From Candidatus Bathyarchaeum sp. (GTDB taxonomy: Archaea; Thermoproteota; Bathyarchaeia; Bathyarchaeales; Bathyarchaeaceae): 64,000 bases of DNA. This document shows, piece by piece, positions 17,544 to 26,088 of this stretch. Positions within the stretch are counted from its first letter, which is position 1. Each line of letters opens with the position of its first letter. A model generated the notes under the pieces. That model saw nothing but the letters and a program-made list of their open reading frames with translations, was not told the DNA's origin and made no database searches. The DNA is taken from NCBI GenBank assembly GCA_026014565.1, contig JAOZIB010000001.1:62001-126000 (forward strand). The letters are read 5' to 3'. The position numbers and the translations under genes are program-made.

Positions 17544-18581
17544 CTACATGTGTTGTAACTTGATTTTCAGGTCTTGAATTGTTCCCCGAAAATCATTTCT
17601 CACAAACCCTTTTTTAACAAGCTCAAAATCTGTTATCAGCCTTTCATGTTGGAACACAAGCCTTTTAATCCATATTTTCTGAAAATCTGTAATGGTGTTT
17701 GTTAATCCTCTTAGGCTTGCTTTTGCTTCTTCATGTTTTTTGGAAACAAAAAATCCAGCAGAAACAACAAGGGTGAAAAAACAAAGAAGAGGAAATCTCC
17801 AGCAAACGTTTCCAAGTTCATAATTCTTTATTGTAGTATGCATGCGATTCTTGGAGGAATGATAAAGCATGCCTCCGCTAACTCCTCGTAATACACTGCT
17901 TCGGTGAATCACTACAGATGAGGAAACAAATACCACAGAATAACCAAGTAAACGGATACGTAAAGACAGGTCTGTATCGTCATCATAAATGAAATAGTCC
18001 TCATCAAATCGGCCAACTTTATTGAAAAGTGTTCGGCTGATAATGCAACAGCCTGCAGATGCGGCTAACAACTCAAAATTTTGTTTTAGTTCGTGGGCGT
18101 TTGAACCATAATTTGCGGACCAAGTTCCTAAAGCATCAACATTTTCACAAAAGTATTCCAAACGGTTTTGGTCTTCAGATAATACAATTTTTGCTTGGGC
18201 CAAACCTATTGCTTTATCCTCTTCTATGACTTTGACGAGTTCTCCAAGCCAATCCTTGGAAGCAAATTCAATGTCACTGTCCACAAAAACAACATACTGT
18301 CCGTTGCTCATTTTTGTTCCAATGTTACAGCCTTCAGCATGACCCACATTGGTGGGGTTTTTGACAATTTTCAGACGGGAATCTGAATCTGCAATAGATG
18401 TTATAACGTCAACGCTTCCGTCCGTTGAGGCATTGTCAACGACTGTTACATCAAAGTTAGGATAATCAGTGTCTAAAAGAGTTTTCAAACAAGTCTTTAG
18501 CAGGTCTTTTCCGTTGAAATTAACTACAACAACCGAAACAGAAGGATGTATTTCACTTGTTTGTGCCACAATTTTCACCAT
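17544..18581 (-). CDS. family 2 glycosyltransferase
   Basis: A 345-residue GT-A glycosyltransferase. VSVVVVNFNGKDLL opens the Rossmann-like fold, VDNASTDGS binds the nucleotide, FVDSDIEF is the DxD metal site and GRFDEDYFIYDDDTDLSLR is the acceptor-side ED motif. A hydrophobic segment (CFFTLVVSAGFFV) near residue 270 gives a peripheral membrane association. It resembles rhamnosyl-type transferases that extend surface glycans. It is divergent from the second GT2 gene at 18714, sharing a ~130-bp promoter region. Confidence 0.88.
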   Translation of the reverse strand: MVKIVAQTSEIHPSVSVVVVNFNGKDLLKTCLKTLLDTDYPNFDVTVVDNASTDGSVDVITSIADSDSRLKIVKNPTNVGHAEGCNIGTKMSNGQYVVFVDSDIEFASKDWLGELVKVIEEDKAIGLAQAKIVLSEDQNRLEYFCENVDALGTWSANYGSNAHELKQNFELLAASAGCCIISRTLFNKVGRFDEDYFIYDDDTDLSLRIRLLGYSVVFVSSSVVIHRSSVLRGVSGGMLYHSSKNRMHTTIKNYELGNVCWRFPLLCFFTLVVSAGFFVSKKHEEAKASLRGLTNTITDFQKIWIKRLVFQHERLITDFELVKKGFVRNDFRGTIQDLKIKLQHM

Positions 18582-18713
18582 TCAAAAATCAAAGAGGTTG
18601 ATTTCGCAAATTTTCTTGGTTCATAAAAGGGGCAAGTTGACTTAAAGTCTTTTTTGGCACAACAATTAAATGGTTTTTATGAGAATCTACGAAAGTAAAT
18701 TGAAGCGATTCGA

Positions 18714-19754
18714 ATGGAAAAAACCAAAGCTAACCCCTCAGTAACGGTTATTGTCCCCGTAAAAAATGGCGAACAAACAATCCAGCCGTTGCTAGAATCG
18801 CTACAAAAACTCGATTATGACCCAAAAAAAGTAGAAGTAGTTGTGGTTGACGGAAATTCTGAAGATAAAACCCGAGAAATCGTCAAAAAGTATCCAGTAA
18901 AATTGGTTATTGAAAATAAAGAAGGAATCAACCTCGCAAGAAACATGGGAATCAAAAACAGTAATGGTGAAATAATTGCATTTACCGACTCTGATTGCAT
19001 TGTTCCCTCAAACTGGATAACAAAAATTGTGGAAAACTTCAAAGACCCACAAGTAAGCTGTGTTGGCGGAAGCGCAATAGCTCTGGATAACGATTTTGTT
19101 TCCCAATACGCAGACAACAGCATAGTAAGACTAATGCCTGTTTTCAAAAAACGCGAAGAACTCAAACAGGTAAAACCCTTTTTTGGTCACCCAGCAGGAT
19201 GTAACATGGCGTTTCGAAGAAAAGCAGTAGAAGAAGTTGGATTCTTTGATGAACAAATCCAATACGGCTTTGATGAAGTAGAATTCGCAGATAGAATCTG
19301 CCGAGCAGGCTACAAAATGGTATTAGACCCCGAAGTCTCAGTGTGGCACAAACACCGTTCAAGTTTTGGAGAATTTTTGGAACAAAACTTTCAGTACGGC
19401 AAAGGAAGCGGACTGGTATTCAAAAAGAAACTGATGGCAGACTCTGTTTCGAAATGGACATTTTTAGCAATAATTGGGTTCATAACATGGTTAACGATAG
19501 TTGGAACATTCACATTTTTAGTAATCACATCAAACTCCAGCATTTTTTCATGGATACTATTTGGTTTCACAGGGTTACCATTAATTATTGTAGCATCAGT
19601 TTACGCATACCGTGCCATAAAAAACAAAAAATTTTCACGAATCATTGCTTATCCATTCATTGACATGCTTAGAACAATCACATTTTGTTCTGGACAATTA
19701 TATCAGCTTATTAAGGGCAACAAAAAAGTAGCAAAGGAACAAGTACAAAACTAA
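18714..19754 (+). CDS. membrane-anchored family 2 glycosyltransferase
   Basis: A 346-residue GT2 enzyme: VTVIVPVKNGEQTI, VVDGNSEDKTREI, FTDSDCIVP as the DxD site, and QIQYGFDEVEFADRI as the acceptor motif. Two hydrophobic segments near residues 245-295 anchor it to the membrane. The architecture resembles dolichyl-phosphate or cell-surface polysaccharide transferases. It probably acts with the divergent GT2 gene on glycan or glycolipid assembly for the archaeal surface; the sugar is unknown. Confidence 0.87.
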   Translation: MEKTKANPSVTVIVPVKNGEQTIQPLLESLQKLDYDPKKVEVVVVDGNSEDKTREIVKKYPVKLVIENKEGINLARNMGIKNSNGEIIAFTDSDCIVPSNWITKIVENFKDPQVSCVGGSAIALDNDFVSQYADNSIVRLMPVFKKREELKQVKPFFGHPAGCNMAFRRKAVEEVGFFDEQIQYGFDEVEFADRICRAGYKMVLDPEVSVWHKHRSSFGEFLEQNFQYGKGSGLVFKKKLMADSVSKWTFLAIIGFITWLTIVGTFTFLVITSNSSIFSWILFGFTGLPLIIVASVYAYRAIKNKKFSRIIAYPFIDMLRTITFCSGQLYQLIKGNKKVAKEQVQN

Positions 19755-20092
19755 ATTTAATATGTGTCCATAAACAACAATATTCAGAAACGGTAACACC
19801 TCAAGAGGCGTAACTTTTTTTATAATATACAATTGTCCTCTGTAAATCGTGGAGAGGAAAGGTCTGCATTGGATTTTGGGTCGAGAAAGGACCAGGTTTA
19901 CAACATGCTTGTCTCCGTGACGTGTAGTAACCAAGAAAAACGCAACAAACTCAGGTTCATTAGAAAATTCAGGTGAACGGTAAAATGTTCAGACCAAAAT
20001 CCATCACAATTATCTTGCAATAGCTTAAAATGAAGAAAAAATGGATTAAAAAATTTTTTTACAAGAAAAAAGAAAATAAAAAGAAGAAAGGT
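19755..20092. other. 338-bp interval between converging genes; possible structured RNA
   Basis: After the terminator at 19793-19821, the stretch 19838-19990 is less AT-rich than typical spacers here and holds short complementary pairs (CCTCT with AGAGG around 19840-19858; GGTC with GACC around 19879-19893). No known RNA family is recognised and no convincing reading frame exists. Confidence 0.25.
19793..19821 (+). terminator. stem-loop followed by T7
   Basis: GTAACACCTC and GAGGCGTAAC pair at eight of ten positions around a two-base loop and are followed at once by seven T. It lies 39 nt after the glycosyltransferase stop and suits a terminator for it. Confidence 0.55.
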
Positions 20093-20632
20093 TTAGTATC
20101 TTCTTCTTTGATATCCGCCTTCGCTGCGTCCGCCGCTGCTGTAGCCTCCGCCACCGCCACGTCGATCGCCGCCGCGTCCGCCACCACGTCCACCGTAGCC
20201 CCCTCTGCCGCCACCTCTGTTGTAGCCGCCTCTGTTGAATCGTCGGGGTTGTTCATATTTTTTGTCGGATAGGTTGTTTTCTGTGTTTACTTCTTCGATG
20301 GGGGATTCTTCTACTAGTTCGTAGCTGCCATATTTTCCGATGTTTAGGCGCATGTTGCCGCGGAATAAGTTAATGTAACCGTTTGTGATGCTTAGTGTGG
20401 CTTCTTCGTTTATTGCGTCTATTTTGTCATCCCAAAGGGTCATGTACAAACATCCTGTCTCATCGCCAACTAGAGCATCTGCAACTCGGCGTACCGAATA
20501 ATCGCGTCCAGTAACGCTTCTGACTTCACCTTTAGAAACTACTTTCACAATTGTGTTGACGCCTCTAGATTGTGGGGTCAACGTTTCGACTTTTACTATC
20601 TCTTCACTTTCGGATGGTTCTTCGACTGACAT
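20093..20632 (-). CDS. single-stranded DNA-binding protein, one OB fold with RGG tail
   Basis: A 179-residue protein with one OB fold (residues about 18-110: VNTIVKVVSKGEVRSV, ADALVGDETGCLYMTLWDDK, INLFRGNMRLNIGKYG), an acidic linker and a C-terminal tail of repeated RGG/GGY motifs. This is the plan of the crenarchaeal SSB, where one OB fold binds 4-5 nt and the tail contacts partner proteins. The RGG-rich tail may also bind RNA. It is divergent from rtcB. An Ala-rich frame on the other strand is only a shadow of the tail codons. Confidence 0.85.
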   Translation of the reverse strand: MSVEEPSESEEIVKVETLTPQSRGVNTIVKVVSKGEVRSVTGRDYSVRRVADALVGDETGCLYMTLWDDKIDAINEEATLSITNGYINLFRGNMRLNIGKYGSYELVEESPIEEVNTENNLSDKKYEQPRRFNRGGYNRGGGRGGYGGRGGGRGGDRRGGGGGYSSGGRSEGGYQRRRY

Positions 20633-20798
20633 TTAATATTCATCCGATTTACATGGTCATTTAGAGCGGTTCTTAAAGATTGTGGTAAACCATTCAGAGA
20701 GTAGGAAACTAAAGAAATGCAAAAACTATGGTTTTTGATAGCAATTCACTTAGAGTTTATAAGTTTCCCACGGCTAGTGATTCTAAAAGGTGGTTTTA

Positions 20799-22283
20799 TT
20801 GAACAAGCAAAGAAGATTCCGGGAACGACCCGCTCCGGTTCCAGTTGAAAAAATTGATGATTACACATGGAAAATCTCTCAAAGTTTCAATCAGGGGATG
20901 CGTGTTCCAGGAATAGTTTTTGCTGACGACCAACTTATGGAAAAAATGAAACAGGACCGGACATTGAATCAATGTTCAAATGTTGCTCATCTTCCAGGAA
21001 TTTACAAAAATGCAATAACGTTACCTGACGGACACGAAGGTTATGGTTTTCCCATAGGGGGAGTTGCCGCTACAGATTATGAAGAAGGGGTAATCAGTCC
21101 TGGAGGCGTAGGATACGACATCAATTGTGGAGTACGTTTGTTAACCACAAACATTTCTGAAAAGGAAATCCGACCCTATTTAGGCAACCTAACTGGTGCG
21201 ATTTTCCAAAATGTTCCCTGTGGTTTGGGTAGTAGCCGCAAAGACTTCAAATTGAACATGCACGAACTTGAACACCTAATAACAGAGGGCGTCTCTTGGG
21301 CAGTAGAAAAGGGGCTAGGCAGACCTGAAGACATCCAACACTGTGAAGAAAAAGGTTGCATGAAAGGAGCAGACCCAGACAAAGTTTCGGCACGAGCTAA
21401 ACAAAGAGGTCTTCCTCAGAGTGGAACTTTGGGTTCGGGAAATCACTTTTTAGAAATCGGAAAAGTTGACAAAATCTACGACAAAAAAGCAGCAAAAACT
21501 TGTGGAGTGACCCATGAAGGACAGGTTACGGTTTTAATTCACTGTGGTTCACGTGGATTAGGTCATCAAACTTGTTCAGATTATTTGCGGGTCATGGAGC
21601 GGGCTGTCCAAAAATACAAAATTTCCTTGCCTGACCGAGAACTAGCCTGTGCCCCAGCAACAAGTGAAGAAGCCCAAGATTACTACAAAGCAATGGCGTG
21701 TGCAGTCAATTATGCTTTTGTTAATCGTCAGGTTATTACTCATTGGGTGCGTCAAAGTTTTGAAGAGATTCTAAAACGTTCAGCTGATGACCTAGGTTTA
21801 GATCTGGTTTATGATGTTGCACATAACATCGCAAAAATTGAGGAACATAACATAGAAGGCAAACGTACAAAAGTTTTGACTCACCGAAAAGGTGCAACCC
21901 GTTGTTTCCCTCCTGAGCACAAAGATGTTCCTGCAGATTATCAGCAAATTGGACAACCTGTTATTATTCCTGGAAGTATGGGAACTAGTTCTTGGTTGTT
22001 AGCTGGAACCCAAAAAGCTATGGAACTTTCTTTTGGTTCTACGGCTCATGGTGCGGGACGCATGATGAGCCGCTCAGCTGCGAAACGAAGATTCTGGGGT
22101 GGCGACATACGACAAGGATTGGAAGGCAGAGGAATTGTTGTTAGGTCTGCTAGTCCTGCTGTTTTGGCAGAAGAAGCAGATATGGCATACAAGAACGTAG
22201 ACAACGTCGTAGAAGTTAGTCATAATGCAGGAATTGCTACCAAAGTTGCTCGTTTAGTTCCTTTGGGCGTGGTTAAAGGATAA
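20799..22283 (+). CDS. rtcB: RNA-splicing ligase RtcB
   Basis: GTP- and Mn-dependent ligase joining 2',3'-cyclic phosphate (or 3'-phosphate) and 5'-OH RNA ends; in archaea it joins tRNA exons after intron removal. It has the expected length (~494 residues) without an intein. Visible motifs include LPDGHEGYGFPIGGVAA, GGVGYDINCGVRLL (metal cysteine), LGSGNHFLEI, HCGSRGLGHQ, VAHNIAK and the guanylylation histidine in STAHGAGRMMSR. A GGTGG site (20789-20793) precedes TTG at 20799; GTG at 20790 is part of that site. A TATA-like TTTATAAG lies near 20756-20763. Confidence 0.96.
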   Translation: MNKQRRFRERPAPVPVEKIDDYTWKISQSFNQGMRVPGIVFADDQLMEKMKQDRTLNQCSNVAHLPGIYKNAITLPDGHEGYGFPIGGVAATDYEEGVISPGGVGYDINCGVRLLTTNISEKEIRPYLGNLTGAIFQNVPCGLGSSRKDFKLNMHELEHLITEGVSWAVEKGLGRPEDIQHCEEKGCMKGADPDKVSARAKQRGLPQSGTLGSGNHFLEIGKVDKIYDKKAAKTCGVTHEGQVTVLIHCGSRGLGHQTCSDYLRVMERAVQKYKISLPDRELACAPATSEEAQDYYKAMACAVNYAFVNRQVITHWVRQSFEEILKRSADDLGLDLVYDVAHNIAKIEEHNIEGKRTKVLTHRKGATRCFPPEHKDVPADYQQIGQPVIIPGSMGTSSWLLAGTQKAMELSFGSTAHGAGRMMSRSAAKRRFWGGDIRQGLEGRGIVVRSASPAVLAEEADMAYKNVDNVVEVSHNAGIATKVARLVPLGVVKG

Positions 22284-22287
22284 TATG

Positions 22288-23178
22288 TTAACATTTTTGG
22301 GTTCTCAAATAATGAAAAAGGTACTCTTGAGCATACCCAACATATTTTCCAAAATATTCACGACCAAATAACCCTATGGTTTCATATTCTTTTGATGTAA
22401 TTGAGGCTTTATTTGCTACCCGTTTGATGAATTCGGGGTCAAAATGTTTAGCATATAATTGTGTGGCTGCTCGCTTCATCCAGACATCTATAGGAAAAGA
22501 TTCAAGTTTTTCTAAAGAAAATAATAAAACACAGTCTGCTACCTTATGTCCAACGCCAGGTAATTGTAACAGTTCTTTTTTTGCGTGAGAATAATCCAAA
22601 TGTTTCAGATTTTCCAAATCTAGTTCGCCGTTGTTGATTCGTTTGGCGGTTTCAAGTATGCGTTCAGCTCTAAAGCCTAGTCCGCACTCGCGCATGTCTT
22701 TGGAGCATGCTTGAACTAATTGTTCTGGTTTGGGAAAGGTGTAGAAGCAGTAGCCATCAAAGGTTATTTTATTTCCAAAACATCTAGAGATATTGTTGAT
22801 CATTTTTTTGATTGCTGGAATCCCTTTGAAGGTTGCACAAATGTAAGAGGCAAGACATTCCCAAGGTTCTTGTCGGATTAGTCGCAGTCCGTAAAATTTG
22901 TTGATTGCTCGTTTGATGTAATCGTCTTTGGATACTTCTGAAAAAATTTTTGGGAGGTTATCGTCTAATCTTAGGTAGTTTTCTAGAAAACCATTATTTT
23001 CTGTTTGAGGAAAAAACTGGAAGGACAATTTGTCGTTTTCTTGTTTTATTTTTATGACCTTATCTGCAACTATGCCATACCACCAGTCGCCGAGTTTTTG
23101 CCATCTGAATAATTGTCCACAATCAAGTGTGTGTTCTAAGCTGAAGGGCGTTTTTGTGGGATTCAGCTTAATTTCCAT
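22288..23178 (-). CDS. ogg: 8-oxoguanine DNA glycosylase / AP lyase (OGG1 type)
   Basis: Removes 8-oxoguanine and nicks the abasic site. The 296-residue protein has the N-terminal OGG domain (FSLEHTLDCGQLFRW, DWWYGIV) and a helix-hairpin-helix-GPD domain with LLQLPGVGHKVADCVLLFSL, containing the catalytic lysine, and FPIDVWMKR with the catalytic aspartate. This is the eukaryote-like Ogg1 layout rather than the short archaeal AGOG. It is convergent with rtcB, 4 nt apart, and 23 nt behind the hydrolase gene on the same strand. Confidence 0.9.
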   Translation of the reverse strand: MEIKLNPTKTPFSLEHTLDCGQLFRWQKLGDWWYGIVADKVIKIKQENDKLSFQFFPQTENNGFLENYLRLDDNLPKIFSEVSKDDYIKRAINKFYGLRLIRQEPWECLASYICATFKGIPAIKKMINNISRCFGNKITFDGYCFYTFPKPEQLVQACSKDMRECGLGFRAERILETAKRINNGELDLENLKHLDYSHAKKELLQLPGVGHKVADCVLLFSLEKLESFPIDVWMKRAATQLYAKHFDPEFIKRVANKASITSKEYETIGLFGREYFGKYVGYAQEYLFHYLRTQKC

Positions 23179-23201
23179 GATGGATTAATCCTCATATTAC
23201 G

Positions 23202-23783
23202 TTAGTTTTGCAGGTATGGGTTGTATTTTTTTTCGTCACCAATTGTGGAGAATGCCTCATGTCCAGGATATACTTTGAAGTTGTCGGGCAAGGGCATGAG
23301 TTTGGTTTTGATTGAAGTTATCAATTCTTTAAATGAGCCACCTGGAAAGTCTGTTCTCCCAACTGAGCCTGCAAATAAAGTGTCACCCGTGAAAACTATT
23401 CCGTCGCCTAGAAGGGATATCCCACTTTTTGTATGCCCGGGGGTGTGTAACACAACTAGTTTGTAGTTGCCGATGTTAATTACGTCGCCGTCGCTGAGTT
23501 TTTTGTCAGGATTAGCCCGTCCTGAGTGGTTTTCATGAATTAGAATGGAGGCTCCTGTTGCTTGTTTCATTATCAGGTTTCCTGAAATGTGGTCGGGGTG
23601 TCCGTGAGTGTTTATTATGTATTTTATTTTTAGACCATTTTGTTTGATGTAATCTAGAATAGGTTCGGCTTCTGCGTCGAGTTCTAGTCCAGGGTCAATG
23701 ATTGCTGCTTGTTTGGTTCCTTCACAGCTTACAACGTAGCAGTTAGTAGACAAGTATCCAACCTTGAAACATTTCACGTTCAT
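23202..23783 (-). CDS. metallo-beta-lactamase-fold hydrolase, glyoxalase II-like
   Basis: A 193-residue protein with the metal-binding signature NTHGHPDHISG, VLHTPGHTKSG, VFTGDTLFAGSVGRTDF and YPGHE. This set matches hydroxyacylglutathione hydrolase-like enzymes of the YcbL type. Archaea of this group mostly lack glutathione, so the natural thioester is unclear. It is upstream of and co-directional with ogg. Confidence 0.85.
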   Translation of the reverse strand: MNVKCFKVGYLSTNCYVVSCEGTKQAAIIDPGLELDAEAEPILDYIKQNGLKIKYIINTHGHPDHISGNLIMKQATGASILIHENHSGRANPDKKLSDGDVINIGNYKLVVLHTPGHTKSGISLLGDGIVFTGDTLFAGSVGRTDFPGGSFKELITSIKTKLMPLPDNFKVYPGHEAFSTIGDEKKYNPYLQN

Positions 23784-23940
23784 TTAACTGAGACCTCACT
23801 AAACAACTCTTACTCAAAGACAAATGGAGCTATAAAAACTATACAAAAGTGGCTAAAGTAACACGTTAGACCTGCAGATCTGATGGACATTAACCGAAAA
23901 AAGACCTAAAAATATGGCAATGCTTCTGTGCTTAAAATTT

Positions 23941-23995
23941 CAGAAAAAGGTTGTTTTCAACATAGCACTGTTATTAGTATACTAATGATGCTTAA
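23941..23995 (+). repeat. interspersed 55-bp repeat, copy 2
   Basis: CAGAAAAAGGTTGTTTTC, AACATAGCACTG, then TTATTAGTATACTAATG. It contains the perfect palindrome ATTAGTATACTAAT that defines the family. The flanking CTTCTGTG upstream resembles CTTCTTGTG before copy 4. Confidence 0.65.
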
Positions 23996-24165
23996 TTTGG
24001 GTTTTTTCTGTCATTTTTGAATATGTTCTTTTGAGGTACCTATCAGGTTCAGACATATGTCTTTGGAGCTAGGATGCTATTTATTCTAAATTAAGACATT
24101 AAACCAAGTAATTTAGTTAATAATAAATTGAAGTACAAAATAGAAAATGAGCTTCTAGTCCGGGT

Positions 24166-24270
24166 ATGTGGTTCAAATGCTTTACTGGATTTGATTCTTT
24201 AGAAGAGGCACAAATGATCAAAGCAGCCTCTGAAGGCAACGTTAGGCCAGAATTATGCCAAGGCACTTAA
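24166..24270 (+). CDS. possible 34-residue peptide or gene remnant
   Basis: ATG at 24166 opens MWFKCFTGFDSLEEAQMIK and runs to TAA at 24270. The composition looks protein-like (a helix with EEAQMIKAASEG), but there is no good ribosome-binding site and no family is recognised. It could be a fragment of a lost gene. Confidence 0.2.
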   Translation: MWFKCFTGFDSLEEAQMIKAASEGNVRPELCQGT

Positions 24271-24426
24271 TTCTGTGTGCTAACCTTTTTAGTTTGGTTT
24301 TAGTTTTTGTTTCTTTTATGTTTTCTATATGTTGTCAGTTTTTGTTTTATTATAGCAAAATTTTAATCGGTTCCAACGTGTACAGAATACTAGAAACGGT
24401 TAACTGAAAGAGTTGGGCGAGAAAAA

Positions 24427-25227
24427 GTGGTTACTAGCTTTGATGCTGTAAAGAGATATATTCAGATGCGGGAAAAAACTGACCGCCAGATGTCAAATTT
24501 TTGGTTAGTCTTGTACTTTTTGCCCGTTTTTGTTGCAATCGTAGCGGTTGCTTACGTTATGGTTTCTGTTATGGCTCAGTTTTCGTCAGTGGAGTTTGTG
24601 ACGCAATACGATTTTATTTACGAGGAAATATCATCAGATGTTACATGGCCTTGGATTCTTCTTAGTTTGTCATGGTTTACGTCAATATTTGTTGGATTAA
24701 TTGTTCCATATTTTCTTGTTAATCGACGCAAAACCCATTTCAACAGACAAAAACTTCTTTGTGAGAATCTAATTGCCGGCATTGATTCAGTTGCACAAAC
24801 AAAAGAAACAGATATCCAAGATAGTTTACTGTTTCTACGAAAAAATGTGGAAGAAACAAACTCTGATAAAACTGACAAAAACCCAATCTTATGGGCAGTT
24901 TTGTCAGCGTTTATTCCATTTTTGTTTTTGTATATTTTTAATTTTCTGGTTACGGATTTTTACAAGCATGAGCAACTGGAAAACAGTTTTTGGCAAAAGT
25001 CCAGCAACGCATTAAACCAGTTAGGTATCAAATTTTCTGTACCTCAAAGGACAGAACCTATCCCTAACAGAAGTTTCATACTATATCTAATCTTAAGTAT
25101 AGTAACTATGGGCTTGTTTGGTGTTTACTGGCTTTATGTTCTGTTAAAAGATCCCAATCAGCACTTTGATTATCACAAACAGGTAGAAAGTCAACTGTTA
25201 ACTGCAATAGAGTCAGTTGAGTTGTAA
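24427..25227 (+). CDS. membrane protein with DUF4234-like C-terminus
   Basis: A 266-residue protein starting with GTG. Membrane segments lie at about residues 25-50, 72-100, 158-175 and 213-235, with a cytosolic helical region (ENLIAGIDSVAQTKETDIQD) between the second and third. The last helix, LSIVTMGLFGVYWLYVLLKD followed by PNQHF, is typical of DUF4234-type domains. The function is unknown. It converges on a SpoIIM-like gene. Confidence 0.65.
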   Translation: MVTSFDAVKRYIQMREKTDRQMSNFWLVLYFLPVFVAIVAVAYVMVSVMAQFSSVEFVTQYDFIYEEISSDVTWPWILLSLSWFTSIFVGLIVPYFLVNRRKTHFNRQKLLCENLIAGIDSVAQTKETDIQDSLLFLRKNVEETNSDKTDKNPILWAVLSAFIPFLFLYIFNFLVTDFYKHEQLENSFWQKSSNALNQLGIKFSVPQRTEPIPNRSFILYLILSIVTMGLFGVYWLYVLLKDPNQHFDYHKQVESQLLTAIESVEL

Positions 25228-25242
25228 AAAAACCATTCTTGG

Positions 25243-25878
25243 TCAAAGTCCAAGAAGATATGGAGTAACAAAGGTTTCAATTAGCGCTGCGATACCCATC
25301 AGTATTATTGACGTTACTGCAAAGATTGCTGTGTCATGTATTCCTTGTTTGAATTTTGGTTTGTCTAGGGTTCTGCCTTTTAGTTTGGTTAGTATTGCCT
25401 CTGAAATGGTTACTTGCCACAAAACTATCGATGACAGCTGCAACAAAAATGCGGGTATCTCAATTATCCCATGAGGAACCAGCCCAACTATTGGGTAAGC
25501 AATTCCGTTGCTTACTCCAACGATGACTGCCACTACTCCAATTATTGCACTGTTAAGCAAAACTTCGAATCCCAACAATAAAGGTCCTATAACTGGAATC
25601 CAAACAATCATTCTGATGGGGTTCCAGAAATGACCAATGTTGTTAAAGAAAATAAAGGAATACAAACTGCCAGAATACGGAGAAGGAATGTCTCCAGAAC
25701 CCAGAGCAGTTTCCGTGAACAAATTCAAGGTTTCAGTTAGTTCCGGTGATGCATCAAAAATTATGATGGTACCAATTATGGAAGTTACCAAGAAAAGAAA
25801 GAAGGATAAATGTATTGATTTAACAATCAAGCTGTTTCGATTGAGGACTTCTTTGAATACCTGTTTCACTTTAGACAA
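25243..25878 (-). CDS. SpoIIM-family membrane protein
   Basis: A 211-residue protein with a hydrophobic segment near the N-terminus, the segment FFNNIGHFW, and four further membrane helices including the family hallmark VPHGIIEIPAF. Archaeal members of the stage II sporulation M family are not linked to sporulation and their role is unknown; some bacterial relatives accompany RDD and MoxR proteins. It stands alone here. Confidence 0.8.
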   Translation of the reverse strand: MSKVKQVFKEVLNRNSLIVKSIHLSFFLFLVTSIIGTIIIFDASPELTETLNLFTETALGSGDIPSPYSGSLYSFIFFNNIGHFWNPIRMIVWIPVIGPLLLGFEVLLNSAIIGVVAVIVGVSNGIAYPIVGLVPHGIIEIPAFLLQLSSIVLWQVTISEAILTKLKGRTLDKPKFKQGIHDTAIFAVTSIILMGIAALIETFVTPYLLGL

Positions 25879-26088
25879 GGGTGATTCAACTTGCAGACGT
25901 AACAGCTCCCTGTAAACTAAATTAATTGGATTGATTAAAACTTTTATCTGGACAAATTTTGTTTTTTCATGTACTCATTCCACAAAAAATACAGAATACA
26001 AAACCTGATTCTGGCTAACGAATAGGTTTTAAACTCGTGAACCACATTTTTCTTGCAAACAGATTCTATTGATTTATTGTGGACCAAA

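Larger units (their letters stand above)
23784..24426. other. 643-bp interval with a repeat and a short reading frame
   Basis: It contains interspersed repeat copy 2 (23941-23995) and a 34-codon frame at 24166-24270. The last ~150 bp before 24427 are T-rich and presumably hold the promoter of the next gene. No RNA gene was recognised. Confidence 0.5.

Noticed and set aside
19850-19870. RNase P RNA, because of GAGGAAAG
   Set aside because: The distal ACAGAA-type partner, P4 complement and expected length are not found; the motif alone is short.
19698-19934. 78-codon minus-strand frame
   Set aside because: Covers the terminator and the end of the glycosyltransferase; no recognisable protein features.
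20030-20272. Ala/Ser/Thr-rich plus-strand frame
   Set aside because: Complement of the RGG-coding tail of the SSB gene; no protein-like pattern of its own.
24172-24190. tRNA T-arm-like GGTTCAAAT
   Set aside because: No matching acceptor or anticodon stems around it; it lies inside a short protein-like frame.
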